Assembly (NCBI GenBank): GCA_024195265.1
Contig: JAJLRJ010000005.1
Location: 27,982,473-28,046,472, forward strand
Direction: 5' to 3'
Source: Dendrophyllia cribrosa
Lineage: Eukaryota; Cnidaria; Anthozoa; Scleractinia; Dendrophylliidae
DNA length: 64,000 nucleotides
Position 1 is the first letter of the stretch. Each line of letters starts with the position of its first letter. Below, one piece after another: positions 56,201 to 64,000 of the stretch. The position numbers and the translations under genes are program-made. Under the pieces are notes generated by a model that made no database searches, was not told the origin of the DNA, and worked only from the letters and a program-made list of their open reading frames with translations.

Positions 56201-56279
56201 GTGAAGAAATGTCTTTGTTATACCTTCCAACTTGAAGGCCAAAATTTGTCTATCTTTTCATATTGATCGTAATTATAAA

Positions 56280-56494
56280 AATAATAATAATCCTTTATTT
56301 CTCCTTAATTAAATCATCAACCATTAAATTACAATGTTTACAAAATATTAAAAACCCTAGTTAATAATAATAATCCATATAAATCCTTTATTTCTCCTTG
56401 ATCGTAATTATAATAATAATAATAATAATAATAATTTTTTTTAATAAAAATGGAATCTTTTATTAATAACCAAGCTAATTAAAAAAATCTTATT

Positions 56495-56526
<32 letters not shown>

Positions 56527-56530
56527 CATA
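56280..56530. repeat. (AAT)n microsatellites and small duplication
   Basis: AATCCTTTATTTCTCCTT occurs at 56291 and 56384, each beside AAT runs. A longer (AAT)n at 56496-56525 is the tail end of the minus-strand LINE that follows. Confidence 0.7.
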
Positions 56531-56639
56531 ATTAATAATTTAAATTTTTATAGTGCCTATCCAATCCTGCTCTAGGCGCTTTACACAACATTCCAAACAG
56601 TTAAGTAAAAATTAACATTTCTTACAATTAAATAAATAA

Positions 56640-57221
56640 TCGAACAGTAAATAAATTAAAATTGAGATAAAAATAACCAACAATAAGCTTTCCTAAAAAG
56701 ATAAGTCTTAAGGAGAGATTTAAAAGTACTTAAATTATCACATGAGTGGATGTTATCAGGTAGACTGTTCCATAGGTCAGGAGCAGCAACAGCGAAGGCT
56801 CTGGACCCATAGGATTTCATATTAAAGATAACAGGATTCAGGCGTAGTGAGCTGGATGACCGGAGAGTTCTGAGCGGTGAATAGCGAGTTACTAAATCTT
56901 GAATGTAGGTAGGAGTTTGTTGGTGTAGAGCCTTGAAGGTGAGCAGCAGGATCCTGAATTTAATACGCTCAATTAATTACAGGGAGCCAGTGTGGATCGG
57001 AGAGAACAGGAGTGATGTGGTCGTATTTGCGGGAGCATGTAATCAGGCGGGCAGCAGCATTCTGTACTGATTGAAGCTTTTTCAAAACATACTTCGGTAC
57101 ATTATACAAAAGAGAATTGCAGTAGTCCAGCTTCGAGGATATAAAAGCATGGACGAGAATCCCGGTAGTCCTTGAAGATAGGAATCTTCTTATTCGAGAA
57201 ATGTTACGGAGATGGTAGAAG
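56640..57221 (-). pseudogene. C-terminal part of the same LINE reverse transcriptase
   Basis: From 57215 downward, the minus strand reads FYHLRNISRIRRFLSSRTT, ILVHAFISSKLDYCNSLLYN, QSVQNAAARLITCSRKYDH and ITPVLSDPHWLP. After a stop it continues with ALHQQTPTYIQDL and STFKSLLKTYLFR. This is the standard C-terminal end of CR1/L2-like ORF2 proteins. Confidence 0.85.
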
Positions 57222-59377
57222 CAGGGTTCTCCAGAGAATTTGGAGTAGCTGGCTATAAATTAAAAGTAGGCGGCACCTGGCACCGGCACCTGACACCGGA
57301 GACGCGTTCTGGTGCATTTTGGGGCTATTTTGAGTCCGGTCCGATTATATTCTTGTGGCTCGAATCACCTAATTAATAATTATTAAAAATGACCGTGTAC
57401 TAATACAATTCTCTTTAAACCTGACATGAAACCATCGTTGAAATGAAGTAAAAACAACCACAAACAGTCGTCAAGACTCAAGTTTTAATAATACAATAAG
57501 CTTAAGTACAAATTTTCGCGTAGACTTTCTTTGTGGGCAACTCTTGAATACATGAAAATGTCATTTTTAGCCGAAATAGTTTGGGAAACAAACCGAACGG
57601 CTTACCGATTGAAACTTACATTTATTCTTGTACCTGCCTGACTATTTCCCGTGGACTTATTCATGGATGCATATTCTTCGATGGGTACTTCCGTTAGAAG
57701 TGGATCAAGAAATGGTGTGACTGGGAGCTGTTATTTCTAAGTGATCAACGGCGTAGTTCATATTGTACAGAAATAAAACATTAAAGGATAGTCTGGGTTT
57801 TTGGTTCTGTTCCTACCATTGGATTGAAATTCTACAACATTTATACTGGTAAAAAATGCACTTCAAAGATGATGCCGGGAAAATGGGCACGCAGTCACGT
57901 TTTCCGTGATGGTACAGAAATGAAATTATTTACAGATCTTTAAAGCGCCGAGCTTGAAGAACGCATTGCAGTGATTCCTCAAAATGATGTTTTGGTTGTT
58001 GTGTTTCAAATCAATATCTTTATTTACAAAGTAAGTATTATTCAAATATGAATCTTTAAAATTTCCGTGTACGGCTCTCAAAGCGGCTTGCTCTAAGTAC
58101 AAACGATTTATACCCGGCGTATCCAATCGAACAAAATCGAACCAAAAATCAATCGAACCCAATCGAACACCAATCGTTCGATTGGGTTCGGTAATCGAAC
58201 AAAATCGAACATCTATTTTGCTGTGAGTTCGATTTTCGAACCAATCGAACACAATCGAACACAATCAAACTCAATCGGATTCGATTTCGTTCGGAATCCA
58301 TCTCTTGATAAGTAAATCACGCAGGACTAATCATCAACTTTTATTGAATGGAATAAATAGAAAAACGTCCAAATATCGAACTGAATGTCAATGTTTAGTG
58401 ATATATATTTTGTAGCAGAGAACAAAACGACGGTAAAATAATGAAATGCACTTTCGTTTACATTTCTATATTAGAAGGAAGGATATGGTTTCTGCCCTGT
58501 TTGTCACGTGGCTGACTAGTGTGCACGTGGCTATTGTGCAGACAATCGTCCTATCCCGGGGTATGGCGAATCGCCAAAAAAAGGATTAGGGGGACGGTGC
58601 ACCGTACAATATGTCCGCAGTATAAACAAACAGGAGTTCGGTAATCGAACGTTCGATTGAGTTCGATTGATAGTTGTTCGATAATCGAACGTTCGATTGA
58701 GTTCGATGGTTGGTTGTTCGGTAATCGAACGTTCGATTGGGTTCGATTGTTCACTGTTCGGTAATCGAACGTTCGATTTTGTTCGATTGACCAAATTTTA
58801 TTGTGAGTTCGATTTCGTTCGATTACCGAACCCAATCGAACGATTGGTGTTCGATTGGGTTCGATTACCGAACGTTCGATTGGATACGCCGGGATTTATA
58901 TTAAACTGAATTACGAGTAAATTCGCTTCAGTTATAACTAAAACTTTAACTTACACTGAAACAAAACAAAAACTTAACACATTATGTGCCTTCTTTGGGT
59001 CTTTTATTCCAGGCTATAAACAACGATTGTTGCTTTGTTCGCTTCATTTCAGCCTGAGATTCCGCTGCGATGTTGTGAATACACGTGTGCAATTTTTCCG
59101 TGCTGTTTCTGTGCCGGCCACGTGTGGTTGCGAAAATCTCCCGCTCAGTTGTTATTTTAATAGTCTGCCACTTCGAAAACCGGACATGATTGTGGAAAAA
59201 ATTATAAGAATTATGGCTTTGAAGGATTTGTTTTTATAGCCATGCAAGTTTTGGAAAGAAAATACATGTAGGAAGGATTTATCCTTATCTTCCCTCAAAT
59301 ATTTTCTGACTAGCCGGCGGCCCCAGGACTAGTAGACGGCGATTTTCGCCGGTCGCCGGAGCTTCCGGAGAACCCTG
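57222..59377. mobile_element. hAT-like DNA transposon inserted in the LINE
   Basis: Ends CAGGGTTCTCC and complementary GGAGAACCCTG are bounded by TAGAAG (57216-57221, 59378-59383). CAGGG ends suit hAT elements, though hAT usually leaves 8 bp. Subterminal sequence is GC-rich with short repeats (GGCACCTGGCACCGGCACCT). No transposase domain was recognised. It contains the element at 58113-58893. Confidence 0.65.
58113..58893. mobile_element. 781-bp element of repeated TTCGATT palindromes
   Basis: Ends CCCGGCGTATCCAATCGAAC and its complement are bounded by ATTTATA (58106-58112, 58894-58900). Both arms are built of reiterated TTCGGTAATCGAACGTTCGA and TTCGATTGGGTTCGATT units, at 58125-58290 and 58633-58880. 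The middle is unrelated AT-rich sequence. Confidence 0.7.
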
Positions 59378-59474
59378 TAGAAGGCTGATTTACAGACAGA
59401 ATTTACATGAGGGAGCATAGACATAGTGCTGTCAAAAATAACACCGATATTTCTGGCAGAGTCGGATGGATGAA

Positions 59475-60843
59475 TTACATCATTTCCAAAACGAAGTGGT
59501 GGTATAGAGGCGTTATAGAACAGTACTTAGAGTAGAGATAGAGAAGTTCAGTTTTATCCTTATTTAATCTCAGTTTATTAAGAGGCATCCATCTATCAAG
59601 ATCAGACAAGCAATCCTGTATTTTAGCAATGGTGCTGGCTAATTCTAGGTCGTTGTTTGGTGAAAAAGAAATGTATAATTGAGTATCATCAGCGAAGAAA
59701 TGAAATTGCATCTTACAATGACGCAGAACGTCCGCCAGTGGTGCTGTATAAAGTAGGTACAGTATGGGTCCGAGGACAGAGCCTTGAGGCACACCATTCG
59801 CGAGGTAGTGATTTTTTTCTTTCGATTTCGGCAAATTGTGTGCGGTTTGTAAGGTACGACCGAAACCAGTTAAGAGCAGTACCACAAATTGAGAACCTAG
59901 AGTCAAGTCTTTTAAGCAGAATATCGTGGTCGACAGTGTCAAAAGCAGCAGACAGGTCAAGCAGCAAGAGTATAGCACAGTGACGATTGTCAATTTCAAG
60001 CAGAATGTCATTGTGAACGCAAGTAAGGGCGGTTTCGCAGCTATGAAATTGTTTGTAAGCTGATTGTAGAGGTTCATTAAGTTCATTTGATTCAAGGAAG
60101 TCTTGGAAACGTTCAGCCACAACTTTCTCGATAAGTTTAGAGATGACTTTGAGATTTGAGATAGGCCTATAATTACCAAGGACTTCATGATCCAGAGAAG
60201 GTTTCTTGAGTAACGATGATAAGACAGCAGTTTTCAGAGAAGAAGGCAATTTACCAGATTCCAGTGACAAGTTCACAATCCTGCATAGTGTAGGTAGAAG
60301 CAAGTCAAGGTGTTCTTTCAGTAAAACGGCAGGGAAAGGATCCAAACTGCAAGCTTAGAGGTAATGGTGTGAGAAATGTTTGATAGTTCGGTAATCGATG
60401 TAGGAAAGAAGGTATCCATTTTACAGTTAAGTGAAGATTTATCGAAGCTACGAAATAGTTCGGGCGTTTCAGGAACTTCAAGTCTGCTTTTTATCTTGTC
60501 TATCTTTTTTTTCGAAAATGGTGACAAACTAGTTAGCAACTACTTCAGGTGAGGAACAAGATGGAAAACATTTCTCTGGCTTCCTGTGGAGAAGACGGTC
60601 AATGGCCATGGAGCGAAAAGGGGCTTTATTATCACTGCCAGCATCACTAATAAGATTGGAATAATACTCCATCTTTGATTTGAAGATGATTTCTTTCACA
60701 ACAAAGCGTTGATCAACATAGGATTGATAATCCGATGCAAGACAGGAAGGACGCCAGCGTCTTTCAAGCCTGCAACAAATTGACTTCTGCATGTTCTCTG
60801 ATGTCATTGTTCTACCAAGGAGCATGGGGCCGAAGAGTAACAA
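59475..60843 (-). pseudogene. Reverse transcriptase of the CR1/L2-type LINE, core part
   Basis: Motif A is [14 protein letters not shown], the template-grip region is NYRPISNL, motif B is [17 protein letters not shown], and the catalytic box is FFADDTQLY. Upstream 60529-60843 carries the linker (DYQSYVDQRFVVKE, KMEYYSNLI). The frame shifts between motifs A and B near 59810-59830, and the linker is interrupted by stops and a shift near 60530. Such enzymes copy their own RNA into nicked genomic DNA; this copy is dead. Confidence 0.85.
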
Positions 60844-61010
60844 TCCTTGTACGTAGGGGTGCGTGCTTTTCTAAAATTGTGGAAAAAAAAAGTGTCATAT
60901 TGATCACATATATATTGTTTTCACATATATATGTTTATATTATGATAGAAACTGTTTGGTAAACTAATTAACCAAAATGCTAATGCACGTGCAAAACTGT
61001 TGTGTTAATA

Positions 61011-61168
61011 GACAATTTTCGTATTCTCGGTATTGAACTGGAACTAGCTTACAGTCGAGGCTAATGCGGGGAAATATCATTAAAAATATTTGCATGTGAA
61101 AAGATTTCCCCGCATGAGCCTCGACTGCACGCTAGTTCCAGTTCAATACCGTGAATACGAATATTGTC
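61011..61168. mobile_element. 158-bp palindromic MITE, TA target site
   Basis: Arms GGTATTGAACTGGAACTAG and complementary CTAGTTCCAGTTCAATACC, plus GTCGAGGCTAATGCGGGGAA and its near complement, almost meet. TA is on both sides (61009-61010, 61169-61170). Confidence 0.75.
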
Positions 61169-61170
61169 TA

Positions 61171-61756
61171 TTATTGTCTATTATTGGCTTTAAGCCAAGC
61201 CTGTCCGACTTATAAATTCGGTTGCGTTTCTTCGTAAGAGGAGTGTGTTTCAAGTGGTTTTCAAGTGGTTTGTAGCCTGCGGCTAAGTGTTAGTGACGTC
61301 ATATTAGTTGACATAGCAACTTCAAGGTCATAAAAAAGAGAAGATTAGTTGGTGGTATTGTAAATATGTAATTTGCTTGCTTATGAAATGCGCATTTACA
61401 TTTACATTTGGTATGAGAGGCCACCCTGCGTGCATGTCATATTTCAGAATATTTCAATGCAAAATATGCAATTGACTTCCTTTGTGATTTAACCTTGTAC
61501 ATGTCTGCTCAACGAAAAAAAAAACCACGCAGTGGAATCATTTTGCATAATATTTTATTGCTGTACATGATTCAATCGGTGAAAAGTTTTCAGCTCAACC
61601 GATCGAAAATTTACATCTGATGTGTGACTCCATGGATAAAGCGAACAGAAAGGTAAAATTGACAATGACTTTGTATCTGATGTGGTGAGATAATTGAGAC
61701 TAAAAAAGAAGGTTTTTGAAGTGTACTTAAAGGGAAACTTAATATGCATTCCGCAC
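61171..61756. other. Non-coding spacer
   Basis: No gene recognised. A TTTCAAGTGGTTTTCAAGTG duplication is at 61248-61270. Confidence 0.5.
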
Positions 61757-61904
61757 TATAGGTGGTTTGCAACCAATCTCTAGAGACAGATAACAATAGT
61801 GAAACGAACAAATGCTGGTGGACGAACAAAAGGAGCTAATGAGAGAACTATTGTTTATGTCCACCAGCATGGCGGCGATGACGTAACATGAAAACCACCT
61901 ATAG
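61757..61904. mobile_element. TA-flanked MITE, same family as 1777-1935
   Basis: TATAGGTGGTTTGCA and complementary TGAAAACCACCTATA form the ends. The inner arms share TGCTGGTGGAC/GTCCACCAGCATGGCGGC with the first-kilobase copy's ATGGCGGCCATGTTGGTGCA pattern. Confidence 0.6.
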
Positions 61905-62156
61905 AGGAGATACCGGTATTACAAAAGTAACACATCCTTAGCGTGACAACATATCAATCTGATGTCCATTTTGCGTCCAAATAACAATGAATCACGGTCG
62001 ATATTTATCAAGATCGCTTTAACAATTCAATGTCCATTTTTTGTAGCTAGTGTTGTTTGGCTTGTTAGCTTTCCATTAAATGAAAACCCGTCTTCAGGCC
62101 GCGACAGATCTTCACACTGGATGAGGATTATGTTTACATTCTCATAGCATGACTTA

Positions 62157-62545
62157 AAGGCCATTTACACGGCCGAAAAATCGGGCACGGACTCGTCAAA
62201 AAAGTGGTACGGACCGCATAATTATAGCCGTTTACACGAACGTTTACACGTTTACACCTACTACAGGTGGGACAAAAAAGGCCAAAGGACCAAGTTTGGA
62301 AGGTTGCGTTTACACCACACTTGGGAGACCGGACCAATTTCTAGTACTGCGCATTCGATTAGCGAAGTTATTATGCAAGCTGGCGTAAGAAATGAAGAAA
62401 CTGGTACGGACCCGTGTTAAAAAAACACGGGTCCGAACCAATCTCAAAAGACATGGTACGCATAGTTTACACGGGCGAAAATGTGAGGTCCGTATTCCTT
62501 TCTGGACGGGTCCGTACCCGTTTTTTCTGTCGTGTAAACGGCCTT
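62157..62545. mobile_element. 389-bp PIF/Harbinger-like MITE
   Basis: Ends AAGGCCATTTACACGGCC and complementary GTCGTGTAAACGGCCTT are flanked by TTA (62154-62156, 62546-62548). Internal GTTTACACG motifs and GGACC/GGTCC pairs recur. Confidence 0.7.
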
Positions 62546-62649
62546 TTAGTGTAGTGCAATGTTGCAGACGTGACCAGATCGGTTTACGTTCACAGTCGAG
62601 AAGTTGAATTGGTTTTTAGTGACCCTGAAGCCCGACTTTAATGCTCGCA

Positions 62650-63400
62650 TAGTTCTTGTTCAACTATTTTAACGCACATGCAAAACTGTTGCTTTGCTAG
62701 TTGAACTTTTTCACACACGCGCAACACTGTGATTTTGCTAATACACTTTTCAACGTACATACAAACTGTTGCAATTAAAACTCTTAAACGTACGTGCAAT
62801 TTTATTTTTGCCAAATTGTTGTTGTTTTTTTTTAACGCAACGCACGTATAGAACTATCGTGTTTTGCTTATTAATAAGCAGTTAATGACTGGCCCCATGG
62901 GAAACAGTAAGTTTTGTTTCCCCGAGACCCTCAATGTTCCCCGAAGCAAAGCCGATCACGACCTGATGACCTGATGAGTGTGAGTCAAAAGTTCAAGTTG
63001 TTGTTTCCATAGGGAGTTAGTGAGTTTTTGTTCGTCCTATGGAGGTGTACTGTTTTGACCCTTGGCACGTGACACGTTCTAGTCCATTCAAAAAAGGCGT
63101 TTGAGTTGGGAGGTATAACAAAACTCTTTAACACACGTGCAAAACTGTTGTTTTGCTACTCAAACGTTTTATCGCACGTAAAGTATGTATGTATGTATGC
63201 ACGTGCAAAACTGCTGTGTTTTACTAATTGAGCCCCTTAAACATATGTGCAAAACTATTTTTTGCTAAATAAACTATTTAACCGCGCACGTGCAAGACTG
63301 GTGTTGTGTTAAACACATGTTTAATACTGTTGTTTTGCTAATAAAACGTTTTAACGCAGGTGCAAAATTGTTGTTTTGCTAATTAAACCACTTAATTTCG
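62650..63400. repeat. Degenerate short repeat around ACGTGCAAAACTGTTGTTTTGC
   Basis: About a dozen irregularly spaced copies of CACGTGCAAAACTGTTG plus TTTGCTAATTAAAC, 40-60 bp apart. They are interrupted at 62880-63110 by unrelated sequence including a half-palindrome related to 22478-22616. A lone copy lies at 60985-61003. Confidence 0.7.
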
Positions 63401-63409
63401 ATTTCATTT

Positions 63410-63967
63410 TAAAATCTATAAAGAAGTCGCTGAATTGTTGGCAATGGAGAAACCTCACGCAAATCGGCCAAATTTAACTTGTCAAAACGTACGCCATGCC
63501 GAAGTTTATGTATCGAGCTTCTCTTATTTCTTTTGATAAAGATACAATTAAGAGCAAAAACTCTGTGATATTCAACTTTGTGTGGAAAGGCAAAGACAAA
63601 ATAAAGAGATTAGTTTTAATTAGTGATTACGAAGACGGCGGTCTAAAAATGCCTCATATTGAATCCTCAATTACAACACAGAGAATTGTATGTATCGAAA
63701 GATATTTGGACGAGAATGTTAGCCCGGAAAGCCTTCTTATATCATTATCTTAAAAACATAGGATCTTCATTTCTGCTTCAATGCAATTTCAAGTCATCTA
63801 ATTTACCTTCCAAACTACCTATTTTTTATAAAGAATGCCTTGAAGCCTGGTCAGAGTTTAAAGGGAGGGTTTCACGGCTTGGCGCTCGTGCAAGCTATGA
63901 CGTAACCCATTTTATTTCATTGTTTAGATCAATCGGAAGAGTATCAAGCCGTCTTTATCCCTACTGA
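63410..63967 (+). pseudogene. C-terminal end of an L1/Tx1-like LINE ORF2
   Basis: The + strand reads WQWRNLTQIGQI, LVKTYAMPKFMYRASLISFD, VIFNFVWKGKDKIKRLVLIS, DYEDGGLKMPHIESS and, after a frame change near 63725, KAFLYHYLKNIGSSFLLQCN. The (P)K.MYRASLI, F.W.GK.K.KR and GGLKM..IES blocks are characteristic of the ORF2 end of L1-clade elements. A stop before LVKTY and a frameshift show that it is dead. The catalytic core is missing. Confidence 0.8.
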
Positions 63968-64000
63968 AGGCCAAAACAAGAGAAACCCGTAAACTAGAAT

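Larger units (their letters stand above)
56530..60850 (-). mobile_element. CR1/L2-type LINE, 5'-truncated and split by a DNA transposon
   Basis: On the minus strand the linker, reverse transcriptase core and C-terminal region occur in the right order from 60843 to about 56600, followed by a 3' UTR ending in an (AAT)n tail. The endonuclease domain is absent. At FYHLRN the element is interrupted by 57222-59377; joining the flanks with one TAGAAG restores continuity. A frameshift and stops make it inactive. Confidence 0.85.

Overview
The window looks like nuclear DNA of an animal, most likely an anthozoan cnidarian such as a stony coral. Genes are cut into short exons with GT-AG introns, base composition is AT-rich, spacers are packed with small inverted-repeat transposons and LINE remnants, and the intact domains (clathrin-linker protein, rhodopsin-type GPCR, vWA plus EGF protein) are animal ones. 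The species call is inference. There is no sign of bacterial, organellar or viral coding structure.

Backbone gene. Ten short exons on the + strand (first 1644-1692, last 56137-56200) join in one phase-consistent reading frame. They encode the central part of a protein resembling CLHC1 (clathrin heavy chain linker domain-containing protein 1). If the chain is right, almost the whole window is intron of one gene, including introns of about 12.6 kb (11821-24403) and 30 kb (26104-56136). Two other + strand genes sit inside these introns: a secreted vWA/EGF protein (16753-18815) and an intronless GPCR (46081-46977) with its own TATA box and poly(A) signal.

Region by region. 0-3.4 kb: exons 1-3, a TA-flanked MITE and a LINE 3' end. 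3.9-6.1 kb: a 106-bp satellite with a three-monomer higher-order period. 6.2-12 kb: exons 4-7 among Harbinger-, piggyBac-, mariner- and hAT-like elements. 12.5-13.4 kb: a 66-bp minisatellite of 14 units. 14.4-16.4 kb: a 1.1-kb tandem duplication. 16.7-18.9 kb: vWA/EGF gene. 19-25.4 kb: several TIR elements, including a 2.1-kb foldback element, then exon 8. 26 kb: exon 9. 27.4-45.5 kb: three tandem copies of a 5-7.7-kb block, one with a 2.6-kb deletion and one with two clean transposon insertions. 46-47.8 kb: GPCR gene. 48-56 kb: TTAA-flanked elements, SINE remnants and exon 10. 56.5-60.85 kb: a minus-strand CR1/L2-type LINE split by a hAT-like element that itself contains a third inverted-repeat element. 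61-64 kb: MITEs, a degenerate short repeat and the end of an L1/Tx1-like LINE running to the window edge.

The genes show no obvious shared pathway; their arrangement (genes inside introns of another) is the noteworthy part. All assignments were made by eye, without alignment or domain-search software.
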